A DNA stretch of 64,000 nucleotides, taken from positions 1-64,000 of the forward strand of contig NZ_JABXKH010000109.1 of NCBI RefSeq assembly GCF_017115105.1, read 5' to 3'. The stretch is from Nostoc sp. NMS2. GTDB taxonomy: Bacteria; Cyanobacteriota; Cyanobacteriia; Cyanobacteriales; Nostocaceae. The notes under the pieces are model-generated. The model was not told the DNA's origin. It ran no database searches and saw nothing but the letters and a program-made list of their open reading frames with translations. The position numbers and the translations under genes were made by a program. Shown one piece after another: positions 16,910-24,407 of the stretch (positions are counted from its first letter, which is position 1; every line of letters begins with the position of its first letter).

Positions 16910-17377
16910 ATGTACTACGGATACCGTTGCTATACCAAAGAAGATAAGCCTTTGGGGTGGCTATACACATTTGATTCTAATCTTGAATATGCTTTTATAA
17001 ATAAAAGTTTCCATTTGTGCAAGCGATGGAAAACAGAAAAAGGAGCTAAAAAACACTTCGATCATTACAACAATAATTGGCAATTTAAGAGTAAAGGAGG
17101 CTATCTCAAAATTGAGATAATGCCAGAAATTACTGATAATGAAAAAGAAAAATCTTCTCAGCAGCGATGGAATGAAGCCAATCGTGATGCACTTTACCAA
17201 GCTCAAGAAAATTACAACCAGAAGCGCCCTATAATGTCATTTCGTCCAAAAGCCGAACTGTTGGAATGGCTGGACGAGGAACGCGAAACTGATGACAATG
17301 GTGAACCAGAAACTGATGCTTCACTCCTAAATCGGAAGTTAGAAAAACTCAGACAGTTAGAACAAAAAGGATTTTAG
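16910..17377 (+). CDS. Hypothetical protein, 155 aa
   Basis: The product starts MYYGYRCYTKEDKPLGWLYT and is rich in aromatic and charged residues. The N-terminal 75 residues are mixed alpha-beta with KKHFDHYNNNWQFKSKGGYL. The C-terminal half is a long charged helix region (DEERETDDNGEPETDASLLN, then RKLEKLRQLEQKGF). No family is recognised. It begins 11 bp after the previous stop and belongs to the same run of small genes. Confidence 0.55.
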   Translation: MYYGYRCYTKEDKPLGWLYTFDSNLEYAFINKSFHLCKRWKTEKGAKKHFDHYNNNWQFKSKGGYLKIEIMPEITDNEKEKSSQQRWNEANRDALYQAQENYNQKRPIMSFRPKAELLEWLDEERETDDNGEPETDASLLNRKLEKLRQLEQKGF

Positions 17378-17400
17378 CGATTCGTTTAAGGGAAATTAAA

Positions 17401-17616
17401 ATGCCAAATAAAATATTAAAGTTTGAACTAATTGAAGGGCTACCAGAAGATAATGGAACTTATTTTGTATTATTAGAAGATGGTTCGATAAAAGAAGGAT
17501 ATTTTGGCTCATTCTCTTTTCCTTATCATCAAGAAAATTTTGTTAGAATTGCTAACTGTGAAGATAAGCAATTTCATTATGAAAAATTTATTGGTTGGCT
17601 AAAGCCTATAGAATAG
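17401..17616 (+). CDS. Small hypothetical protein, 71 aa
   Basis: ATG at 17401 is preceded by AAGGGA at a good distance, so the start is well supported. The product reads EGLPEDNGTYFVLLEDGSIK and ends HYEKFIGWLKPIE, a compact beta-rich domain. Short proteins of this type (a GxYxV-L-DGS pattern with a terminal GW) are frequent in phages as DUF551-like or similar domains, but I cannot assign one. It lies 23 bp after the preceding gene. Confidence 0.55.
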   Translation: MPNKILKFELIEGLPEDNGTYFVLLEDGSIKEGYFGSFSFPYHQENFVRIANCEDKQFHYEKFIGWLKPIE

Positions 17617-17723
17617 AATGATTTTTTGACTAAAATAATAGGTATAAAATGGAAATAAGGATAATTTATATTTATAATTAGGTCAAAAACTAATAGTTTT
17701 ATATATACAAAAATTTTAATTTT

Positions 17724-18056
17724 ATGAGTAATAAAGAAGCGACAAGTGAAGTATTTAAAAATCAGAGTTACATGATCCCAGAACAGCTAAATATTGCTGA
17801 AGAATTTCAGAAGACGATAGAAGCTGAGTATGCGCTTTGTGCTGGGGAAATGAAAAAAGCGAATATTGCAGCAGCATCTGGAGCTACATCAACTAACTCA
17901 GATGAAAAATTATCAATAAACTATGCCTGTTTAGAAATTGATGCGATTCGTGAATACTGGTTCAATCGGCTAGTCAGCCTCATACAAATCATCGAACACC
18001 GAAATCCACAACTTGAAAAAGAACTAGCAAGGAAGTATTTAAATAATGAGCAGTAA
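17724..18056 (+). CDS. Hypothetical protein, 110 aa, helical
   Basis: The product is mostly helical (QLNIAEEFQKTIEAEYALCA, then LEIDAIREYWFNRLVSLIQI). It starts at ATG 17724 after a 107-bp AT-rich gap that could hold its own promoter (TTGACT at about 17635, but no well-spaced -10 that I can defend). It overlaps the next gene by 11 bp. No family is recognised. Confidence 0.55.
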   Translation: MSNKEATSEVFKNQSYMIPEQLNIAEEFQKTIEAEYALCAGEMKKANIAAASGATSTNSDEKLSINYACLEIDAIREYWFNRLVSLIQIIEHRNPQLEKELARKYLNNEQ

Positions 18057-18549
18057 CTTAGACCGACTGCTAGCAATATTAAAAGAACAAGCAGACTTGA
18101 TTGATCAACTTAACACACGTTCTAACTTTCAATACAAAAGTACACAAAGGCTAGTTTTGGATTATGGTAAACCTTTTGTAACTCAGGTTAAATCACCATT
18201 TAAAGGTGAACGTAAAGCTTGCTTTGAAAACTGCTTAAAAGGATTGTTGAGGTATCCAAACCTAAACTACTGTGAAGGATTTGCTATTAGTGAGGATATT
18301 GATATAGCTGTATCCCATGCTTGGCTAGTAAATAATGATGGAGAATTAATTGATCCAACTTGGATAGGTGAGCGATTTAAAGGTAGTGCTTATTTTGGAG
18401 TAGTCTTCACCGATGATTTTGTAAGAGAAATAGCCCAAAAGACTAAATGCTATGGAATCCTAGACAACGATTTCATGAATGAACACCAGCTATTACGAGA
18501 AGGATTTCCACCTCACGCACTACTCACTGAGGCGATAGACGTTCTTTGA
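18046..18549 (+). CDS. Possible papain/transglutaminase-like protein, 167 aa
   Basis: The protein contains CFENCLKG near residue 61, YCEGFAI near 83, then VSHAWLVNNDGELIDPTWIG near 96-113. The order Cys, His-Ala-Trp, Asp-Pro-Thr-Trp is the catalytic layout of transglutaminase-like cysteine proteases and of small phage proteins resembling them. Activity is inference only. It overlaps the preceding gene by 11 bp and is the last of the small-gene run, followed by a REP-like palindrome and a convergent gene. Confidence 0.6.
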   Translation: MSSNLDRLLAILKEQADLIDQLNTRSNFQYKSTQRLVLDYGKPFVTQVKSPFKGERKACFENCLKGLLRYPNLNYCEGFAISEDIDIAVSHAWLVNNDGELIDPTWIGERFKGSAYFGVVFTDDFVREIAQKTKCYGILDNDFMNEHQLLREGFPPHALLTEAIDVL

Positions 18550-18552
18550 TAT

Positions 18553-18581
18553 GCGTAGGCGCAGCCCGTCGTAGACATCGC
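18553..18581 (-). repeat. REP-like palindrome, copy 2
   Basis: GCGTAGGCGCAGCCCGTCGT followed by AGACATCGC; same unit as 6541-6569 in reverse orientation, and 26 of 29 identical to 20706-20734. Confidence 0.75.
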
Positions 18582-18616
18582 CCCCCATCCTCAGTTCTGG
18601 GGGAAAGTAAGCCCCC

Positions 18617-19186
18617 CTACCCAAACGGTTGCCCCCAGCGCTCCCAATTTTCTTTATTGAACGGCGATCGCCACTTCAAAATTAAGTTCAACTCCAACTC
18701 TTGCCGTGCGCGTCGGTCAACAGGCGTATCCCACCAAAACGCCGCATTGACCGCAGTCTTCATTCCATAGCGATAATGTAAATCCTGATAGCTTGCTATG
18801 TAATCCTTGCAGGCGTGAATCCCTTTCCAGCGCTTGTTAGAGCGGCAAGTTTCCCCCACATACAAAATCAGACTAGCCGCAGAGTCAACGATGAAGTACA
18901 GGCACGCATCACCGGGGCTATCTGCTGGCATTCTCCAAAAAGAGAGCGATCGCACTGACAACTGCAAAGGATCAATCCGGTCTGGGTCGCAGTGCGCCGG
19001 GGCTAGATCAAATAATGCCGTCTGTTGTGGTGGCTGACTTTCCCTTACTACCTGCTGATAGTCAAAGATTTGCGCTTTCCACTTCAGCAGCACTGTTTCG
19101 CTCATCACCAGCGCCTCTGTTCTAGGTGCTGTTGTGGGTTTTACGTCTGGAAATAGGTTTAGCTGATTGGGTTCCAAGGTCATCAC
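18617..19186 (-). CDS. GIY-YIG-like nuclease domain protein
   Basis: The C-terminal half (about residues 95-185) has LYFIVDSAASLILYVGETCR, which fits the GIY...YIG beta strands, followed by RWKGIHACKDYI and ending in RQELELNLILKWRSPFNKENW, where the family has its catalytic glutamate and asparagine. The N-terminal 90 residues are unfamiliar and proline-rich. Such nucleases act in repair, recombination, homing or restriction; the role here is not clear. Convergent with the small-gene run and transcribed alone. Confidence 0.72.
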   Translation of the reverse strand: MMTLEPNQLNLFPDVKPTTAPRTEALVMSETVLLKWKAQIFDYQQVVRESQPPQQTALFDLAPAHCDPDRIDPLQLSVRSLSFWRMPADSPGDACLYFIVDSAASLILYVGETCRSNKRWKGIHACKDYIASYQDLHYRYGMKTAVNAAFWWDTPVDRRARQELELNLILKWRSPFNKENWERWGQPFG

Positions 19187-19389
19187 TGGGAGTTACAAAC
19201 CAGTAGATTATCTCCCAAAACTGAATCGAGTAAACCTGTTAACGGGTTTAGGAGTACGTAGGCAAGCAAAAACCTTTGGCATCGCCACACTTTACTTGTT
19301 TATTGATATTAAGCGTTAATGTGCAGCAGGTTTGTTGTAAATATATGAATATCAACTGATGTAGAATCTGAAAATTAGGATTGCTAAAG

Positions 19390-19851
19390 ATGGACTCCGA
19401 CCCGATTAAAGACTTAGAGATTGTTGCTCATATCATGACAATTGCTAAAACTCATAAAATTAGTACTAAGTCAGCTTTAGAGTTCTATTTCCAAAAAATG
19501 AAATTGGAACTACAACAGAATAAGAAAGAAAACACAAATTTATCTGACAGTTTAAAATCAAGTTTAAGTCCCCAAAATTGGGAATCAGTGATGAAGTATG
19601 TACGTCATCATCCCACCAATGAAGAACTTTACCTTGCATACTACCAAGCTAAAAATGAGGGGAAACTGAAGCCAGCTAAACTATTAGTGGGTGGAGATTT
19701 TTATTTTAGAAATTCTGATTTTGTAGGTAGTAAGTATCTAGCACCAGGGATTACAGTTGAAGCTGAAGTGTACGATAACACAATTGGTCATGTTTGGCTC
19801 TCACCAATTGAGTGCGAATTTGTTTTTATAGATGAACTGGAATTTATTTAA
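19390..19851 (+). CDS. Hypothetical protein, 153 aa
   Basis: I choose ATG 19390 (MDSDPIKDLEIVAHIM) over the TTG at 19381. The first 60 residues form a helical unit, followed by LSPQNWESVMKYVRHHPTNE and a C-terminal beta-rich domain (LLVGGDFYFRNSDFVGSKYL, APGITVEAEVYDNTIGHVWL). No family is recognised. It stands alone, followed by HIP1 and the 16-bp repeat. Confidence 0.55.
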   Translation: MDSDPIKDLEIVAHIMTIAKTHKISTKSALEFYFQKMKLELQQNKKENTNLSDSLKSSLSPQNWESVMKYVRHHPTNEELYLAYYQAKNEGKLKPAKLLVGGDFYFRNSDFVGSKYLAPGITVEAEVYDNTIGHVWLSPIECEFVFIDELEFI

Positions 19852-19904
19852 AATTTGCTCGATACTACTTACACCAGACATAGACTTTCTGGAGCGATCG
19901 CTTG

Positions 19905-19920
19905 TTTCCTCTAAGAAAAT
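19905..19920 (+). repeat. TTTCCTCTAAGAAA repeat, third copy
   Basis: Same 14-bp core as at 4976 and 6515. A reverse-complement partner lies at 20681-20695, so here too the copies form an inverted pair, 0.8 kb apart, around two small genes. Confidence 0.6.
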
Positions 19921-20031
19921 TTTAAGTATCCATTTACACAAACAATAACCATCCTCTCAGATGAAGGGGCGATGAGAGAGCGATCGCTATGAGTTGGCTG
20001 CATGAGAGATACCACTGAGGAATTTGTATTG

Positions 20032-20122
20032 CTATCCCTGTAAATACTCTGCCACTGCTGCCAAATCTTCCATTGCCCGATTCAAGCGATTTAGCAAGCG
20101 TTTCAAATTTAGGTACTTTCAT
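20032..20122 (-). pseudogene. Very small frameshifted ORF
   Basis: An ATG at 20122 has a strong ribosome binding site (GAGGGGAG). It reads MKVPKFET, and then a one-base shift gives LLNRLNRAMEDLAAVAEYLQ and a stop at 20032. The second part is a regular amphipathic helix. The interval is 91 bases, one more than a multiple of three, so the whole would be a 29-residue peptide after a single-base correction. It may be a remnant or an unrelated pair of short frames. Confidence 0.3.
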
Positions 20123-20251
20123 TACTTTTGCTCCCCTCAAGTTGGTAAATTCTGAGCTATATAGCTGCTCAACTTAAGTATTAAATAAAATTATTACCAA
20201 TAGTCTAGGAAAAGCAAAGACGTGAACCGTTTTTAAAAGCTATCCTCAATT

Positions 20252-20587
20252 GTGTTCCTGCTATTAGCCTTCATTTATCCACCTGCTTTGGCTGAAGCCA
20301 AGGATACTACTCTCAATCATGTTCTCAATGAACAGAGTCTTGATGCACAGACAAAATTAGTTGGAGAGCAAAGTGAAGAGCTTTTGTTAGCTCACCGACG
20401 GACTCGACGACGTTATCATAGACGGCAACGGACTGGAAAATATTATTATCAACGCCAGAGGAATCGACAACATTATTATAGACGACGCTATCGCTCTGTA
20501 CGTTATCGCGGACAACCATATCGTCATGGAGAATGGGAACTTGTGCGCGATCGTCATGGACGATTAATGTATGATTGGCAGCGTTAA
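20252..20587 (+). CDS. Secreted Arg/Tyr-rich protein with damaged start
   Basis: The product has a hydrophobic signal segment (FLLLAFIYPPALAEA), an acidic stretch and then a very basic C-terminal half (HRRTRRRYHRRQRTGKYYYQ, then QRNRQHYYRRRYRSVRYRG). Such tails bind anionic polymers or nucleic acid. The frame continues upstream to GTG 20222 (NRF) but a TAA at 20234-20236 intervenes, then KLSSIVFLLLAF. The original start was probably GTG 20222 and TAA may have arisen from TTA. Restart at GTG 20252 would leave a short signal peptide. No family is recognised. Confidence 0.5.
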   Translation: MFLLLAFIYPPALAEAKDTTLNHVLNEQSLDAQTKLVGEQSEELLLAHRRTRRRYHRRQRTGKYYYQRQRNRQHYYRRRYRSVRYRGQPYRHGEWELVRDRHGRLMYDWQR

Positions 20588-20680
20588 TAGTACACTTTAC
20601 CCTTAATTTTTCCAGAGAATCTTTATGCGTAAATCCTCATGTAGGCAGACTTGTTCGAGATAAGCGCGATCCCCTGTGAT

Positions 20681-20695
20681 TTTTCTTAGAGGAAA
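20681..20695 (-). repeat. TTTCCTCTAAGAAA repeat, fourth copy
   Basis: TTTTCTTAGAGGAAA, inverted relative to 19905-19920. Confidence 0.6.
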
Positions 20696-20705
20696 TTTGT
20701 AGTAT

Positions 20706-20734
20706 GCGTAGGCGCAGCCCGCCGCAGGCATCGC
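20706..20734 (-). repeat. REP-like palindrome, copy 3
   Basis: GCGTAGGCGCAGCCCGCCGC followed by AGGCATCGC, near-identical to 18553-18581. Confidence 0.75.
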
Positions 20735-20790
20735 TCTATTATTCTAAGAAATTGCTTCTAAGTTATGGGTGCAATGATCGCTTATTCCTT

Positions 20791-21162
20791 CTAATTTCCT
20801 GCCAAGAAAGCTTGGAACAGTTCTGATATTTTCGCCTGGAGTGCTGAAATTGCCTCTTCTAAAGTATCACTTGGTTCTGTATCTACTAGATGAGCGTCCC
20901 CCACATCAGCACTTGACCACAGATAGCTGGGTTGCCCTATCGTTAAACATCCTTGCCATTTATCCTCATGATTAGTGTCAAGTGTAATGAAAAACCGCCG
21001 GGGCATTATTAATTCTTCGGTGTTAATCACAAACTCTCCCCAAACAGAGAAGCCAAAATACTCATCATTTTTTTCATTGTTATATTCCCAATTAGTTAAG
21101 TTGGGAAAAGCCGCTTGAACTTGCTCTAAAACTTGTTTAATTTCAGATTCGGTTAGTATCAT
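20791..21162 (-). CDS. Hypothetical protein, 123 aa
   Basis: I choose the ATG at 21162 (MILTESEIKQVLEQVQAAFP) because AGAGGATG just before it is a good ribosome binding site. The longer frame to 21240 runs through the coding end of the upstream gene. The protein has a conserved-looking beta core (DEYFGFSVWGEFVINTEELI, MPRRFFITLDTNHED, WQGCLTIGQPSYLWSSAD) and a C-terminal helix. No family is recognised. It lies 16 bp after the small gene that the ISKra4-type unit interrupts and was probably co-transcribed with it. Confidence 0.6.
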   Translation of the reverse strand: MILTESEIKQVLEQVQAAFPNLTNWEYNNEKNDEYFGFSVWGEFVINTEELIMPRRFFITLDTNHEDKWQGCLTIGQPSYLWSSADVGDAHLVDTEPSDTLEEAISALQAKISELFQAFLAGN

Positions 21163-21178
21163 CTCATCCTCTAATAAT

Positions 21179-21297
21179 TTATTTTTTAGCCTTCGCTCTT
21201 TTAATAAAACCAATAATTTCCTCCAGCGGCACTCCCTCATTTTGCATTGATTGAATCAGTGGAATTGCACCCAACGGCACACTTCCAATACTCCGCA
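21179..21297 (-). pseudogene. 3' part of a 55-codon gene cut by the ISKra4-type unit
   Basis: Outside the left end of the transposon the minus strand codes for RSIGSVPLGAIPLIQSMQNE, then GVPLEEIIGFIKRAKAKK and a stop at 21179. Joined to the fragment at 24244-24292 it gives exactly 56 codons including the stop, in frame, with DRALMV then RSIGSV across the junction. A TTG at 24316 would give a slightly longer start. It precedes the 20791-21162 gene by 16 bp. Unknown family. Confidence 0.7.
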
Positions 21298-21350
21298 AGA
21301 GCGATTTTTTTCGGGGGAGATGGGCAACAATTAAGCAGGGGCCTTAAACA

Positions 21351-21987
21351 TCAATCATCCCAAAGACCTTGAAACTTGGTAGACGCAAGTTCGGTGTAAC
21401 GAACGGTATGCTGAATATTTTTATGCCCCAAGTAATTCTGAATTGTTCGGGTATCAATCCCTCGATTCGCCAGATAATAACCTGTTCCATGCCGCAGCAT
21501 ATGAGCATGAATAGGGAAAGGCAAACCTGCTAATTTACCAGCCCGCTCAACAATGCCGGCGATCGATCGTATCATGTGCCAATGGGCCAAGTCGAGAAGA
21601 CTGGAAAATATAGGGACTAGCAGGATAATCTCGTTGCAACTGACGGAGAGAGCGAATCTCCAAACCGGAAAGGGGTTGAACCGAGGGTGTACCTTTTTTG
21701 ACTCGCTTCACGTAAATTGTGCCACCATTCCAATCTATTTGCTCCCATCGCAAAGATGCCACCTCTGCCACTCGCAATCCGTGACGGTAGCAAAGCAAAA
21801 TTATGGTTGAATCTCGGTGAGCGTCGCGACCCTTGGATTTTTTGATAGCTGACCGCATCGCAGAGACTTCTTCTGGTAACAAATGCTCCCTAGTCCTGAC
21901 CTCGGAATATTTGCGAAAGTTAGGCGATTGACGTTCTTGTTTTTCGGTTTTACCAACTTTCGATGGTTGGAGGGTTTGTGGTGTCAT
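21351..21987 (-). pseudogene. Tyrosine recombinase split by a 4-bp duplication
   Basis: The first part (21987 to about 21573) has HGLRVAEVASLRWEQIDWNG (catalytic Arg) and YVKRVKKGTPSVQPL (Lys). The second part (to 21351) has HAHMLRHGTGYYLANRGID (HxxR), QNYLGHKNIQHTVRY (His) and the Tyr in RYTELA. All six catalytic positions are present, but in two frames. The junction reads ACGATCGATCGCC; removing one GATC gives ACGATCGCC and restores DTIAGIVERAG. The protein would be about 210 residues, a catalytic-domain-only recombinase. It lies inside the ISKra4-type unit. Confidence 0.88.
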
Positions 21988-22027
21988 GACTCAACCCCCT
22001 GAAAAACTTGGGGTATATGAGCTAATT

Positions 22028-22055
22028 TTACCAACTTACACTCTAAAGTTGGTAA
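22028..22055. repeat. 10-bp inverted repeat near recombinase start
   Basis: TTACCAACTT, eight bases, then AAGTTGGTAA. The same decamer recurs at 21950-21959 inside the recombinase gene and, inverted, at 20139-20148 outside the unit. Paired arms with a 6-8 bp spacer resemble a tyrosine-recombinase core site, or a terminator or operator; the sequence alone cannot decide. Confidence 0.5.
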
Positions 22056-22137
22056 GCACATAGACATAAAAACAAACCAGCATTTTACGGAGAATCATCA
22101 CTTAAAAGTAATTTAAATTACCTTAATTACTGAGAAT

Positions 22138-23556
22138 TTAAGCGACATGAGGTATTTCTTGGGTCGGCTGACTATCTACTCTAAAACCAGGATACCATTG
22201 CTGGAATTTGCTTTCTAACTCTTCATTGAGAACCAAAATTCTGACCTGGAGCAGAAGATGAACACCTTTAGGAGTCCACCGCATCTGCTGTTTCTTGACA
22301 AACCGCTTGCTAATGACTTGATTAACCGTCGATTCCACGAATCCAGTAGCAATGGCTTCGCCATTTCGCCAACGTTCTCCATAATTGGGGATATAAGACC
22401 CATTGTTTGAAATATAGCTCTCAAACTCCCGCACCATTTTAAACAGTTTTTTTAGCTCTATTCCGCTCTTACCATCAAAAATCACAATTTCTAGGTCGTC
22501 CACAAGGTCTTTTATCAGTTGCAATGCTCTGAACAGGTTTCCATGCCACAGATACCACTTAATTAGTTCCAACTCTTTGGGTATGTCTGTATCTAGTGCG
22601 GTATCTTTTTTACTAAGTCCTTTTGCCGTTTGATTCATCACTGTCAGCCGCATGGTGATATGAAACCAATCCAGAAGATATTCTGCGTTGGGATTGAGAT
22701 AAAGCTGTAGTTCGCGTATCTTCTCATCACCATCTGAAAGGAAAGTTACTTGTTGATTCATCTGCATCCCTTGAGATATCAACACCTCAAAGATCCGACG
22801 CTGGGGTTTGGTATCGTAAGAATAAACTCCCCCAAATCGCTTAGATTTACCGTCTGCTTTTATACTCTTACCAACGATAACTTCAAAATTACCTTTAGAA
22901 AGCGATTTTTTGTCGTAGGAACGAACATATCCGCCATCCATTCCCAGTACCAATGGTAAATCAGGTCGGGGCAATTCCTCCCAATCTCTGGGACAGCCTT
23001 CAATGTATCCTCCTTTCTCTTCCCCCAACTCGTCTTCTAAGCGTTGACCAATTGTGTGTAAGTTATTCCGTATCGCTGTAGTGTTTATTTCACCTTCTAT
23101 TGGTAATACTTCCTGTAATAGTTTCACAGATAGTCCGTAAGACATCAAAGACCCAAACTTGGATTCTAGATACAATAGTTCTCTTGAGGTGCGTTCTGGT
23201 AGTAAGTTGGCTACTGGATTAAAGCTACGGGTTGGTTGTTCCTGACAAGAGCAGTGAAATAGTCGAGGGCATTGGAGATGTAACTTGCCAAACAACGTGC
23301 GGTATACAATTGTACGCTTGTCTTTATGCAATAGTTTCTTACTACAGTGCAAACATGATTCCTGTTGTTGAGAGTACTCTGCTATTTGTTGTTCGGCTAG
23401 GGTGCGTTGCAGGCTTTGTAGTAATGTTTTGGCTTCTGCTAGTTTTAGCCCCAAGTTTTCTGGATGTAAGGAACCGCGCGAAATCTCCATGATTTCTTGG
23501 ACAACTTGGGAATCTCCATGATCTGACTCCACGACTATTTGGATTTTAACTTTCAC
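22138..23556 (-). CDS. ISKra4-family transposase
   Basis: The 472-residue protein has the ISKra4 N-terminal zinc-binding block (SCLHCSKKLLHKDKRTIVYR, then LFHCSCQEQPTRSFNP) and the core with LVLGMDGGYVRSYDKKS (first catalytic Asp), FLSDGDEKIRELQLYL (second Asp) and a C-terminal IATGFVESTVNQVISKRFVKKQQMRW segment with the Glu. It is complete. The start overlaps the stop of the pRiA4b ORF-3-like gene by four bases, so the two are co-translated. It moves the unit bounded by the 25-bp repeats. Confidence 0.92.
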   Translation of the reverse strand: MKVKIQIVVESDHGDSQVVQEIMEISRGSLHPENLGLKLAEAKTLLQSLQRTLAEQQIAEYSQQQESCLHCSKKLLHKDKRTIVYRTLFGKLHLQCPRLFHCSCQEQPTRSFNPVANLLPERTSRELLYLESKFGSLMSYGLSVKLLQEVLPIEGEINTTAIRNNLHTIGQRLEDELGEEKGGYIEGCPRDWEELPRPDLPLVLGMDGGYVRSYDKKSLSKGNFEVIVGKSIKADGKSKRFGGVYSYDTKPQRRIFEVLISQGMQMNQQVTFLSDGDEKIRELQLYLNPNAEYLLDWFHITMRLTVMNQTAKGLSKKDTALDTDIPKELELIKWYLWHGNLFRALQLIKDLVDDLEIVIFDGKSGIELKKLFKMVREFESYISNNGSYIPNYGERWRNGEAIATGFVESTVNQVISKRFVKKQQMRWTPKGVHLLLQVRILVLNEELESKFQQWYPGFRVDSQPTQEIPHVA

Positions 23557-24191
23557 ACTATTTCCTGTTCAAATAACATTTGTTTATCCCCAGCCGCGTA
23601 TTGCTGTAAACGTTGGTTTATTTCTTGGCGGTCAAAATGTTCAACCATTAACCATTGACGTAGTTCGTATATTTCTTCAATATTGCCAGGTATATCACCT
23701 TCTTCCACAATTTCACTGAAGCGATTTGCTATATGTCTTACTGAGTATTCCTGTTTTTGTGCCATGAACTCCCACGGACTACCACAGTCTTCTGGAGGGC
23801 AAGCGCGTTTACCATCAATGCACACTGGATAAAAGCAATTTGATTCTGGAGTGAGAATTGCTTCGACCCGAATTTGATGCTGCCAGTTATCACCGAAATC
23901 ATATTCGTATAAAAAACGCTCTCGCATTCGCCAGCCAAAATCTGATAATTTGACAACTTTAGGGTCATCAGAAAACCACATCCCCCCAATTTGAGCAATC
24001 CCATAATGCTTACCGTGGATTATGAAACGATCTAAATGGGAATCTGTCCACCCCATTGCTATCTGGATGATGTAGTGCAAATCGGCGATTGTGCTGTCAC
24101 TGCGGATTTTGACCCTACGCCAAATCATGGGACTAATGCCCAGGATAAAAATATGAAGCTGGTAGATGACAAGTTGCTCAGGATCTGACAT
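23553..24191 (-). CDS. pRiA4b ORF-3 family passenger protein
   Basis: The protein opens with YQLHIFILGISPMIWRRVKI, then TIADLHYIIQIAMGWTDSHL and FLYEYDFGDNWQHQIRVEAI, the classic features of the pRiA4b ORF-3 (IS1096 TnpR-like) family. A cysteine block follows (CFYPVCIDGKRACPPEDCGS) that probably binds zinc. These proteins are common passengers of insertion sequences and their function is unknown. It overlaps the transposase by four bases. A second, longer family member lies at 33742-35013. Confidence 0.9.
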   Translation of the reverse strand: MSDPEQLVIYQLHIFILGISPMIWRRVKIRSDSTIADLHYIIQIAMGWTDSHLDRFIIHGKHYGIAQIGGMWFSDDPKVVKLSDFGWRMRERFLYEYDFGDNWQHQIRVEAILTPESNCFYPVCIDGKRACPPEDCGSPWEFMAQKQEYSVRHIANRFSEIVEEGDIPGNIEEIYELRQWLMVEHFDRQEINQRLQQYAAGDKQMLFEQEIV

Positions 24192-24243
24192 TGCGTCATC
24201 TTACCGCATTGCCAGTCTCATCTCCCCCGAAAAAAATCGCTCT

Positions 24244-24292
24244 CCATCAGCGCTCGATCACAAGCAACCATATTCTCTGGCTGGCAAGGCAT
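24244..24292 (-). pseudogene. 5' part of the gene cut by the ISKra4-type unit
   Basis: Codes for MPCQPENMVACDRALM up to the right end of the unit. See 21179-21297 for the rest; 49 plus 119 bases give 168, exactly 56 codons. Confidence 0.6.
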
Positions 24293-24407
24293 CTGGTCAA
24301 AGTCACAGTTTCTCAAGTGTTTAGTTCGCTAAAAATAAGTAGTTAAAGAAACAAATGAAAGAAGAAAATTATGTATTGCGATCGCACGCAAGTCGATTGA
24401 TTAGTAG

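Larger units (their letters stand above)
21298..24243 (-). mobile_element. ISKra4-type transposable unit, 2.95 kb, with passengers
   Basis: The unit is bounded by perfect 25-bp inverted repeats (21298-21322 and 24219-24243). The outer bases read AGAGCGATTTTTTTCGGGGG then AGATG. Inside, in transcription order, are a pRiA4b ORF-3-like gene, an ISKra4-family transposase overlapping it by 4 bp, and a frameshifted tyrosine recombinase. The two flanks rejoin in frame as one small gene with no target duplication. ISKra4 relatives often carry passenger genes; the tyrosine recombinase is unusual in my experience. Confidence 0.85.

Noticed and set aside
22215-23492. Several 60-90 residue frames overlapping the ISKra4 transposase
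   Set aside because: Out-of-phase shadows of a clear transposase gene.
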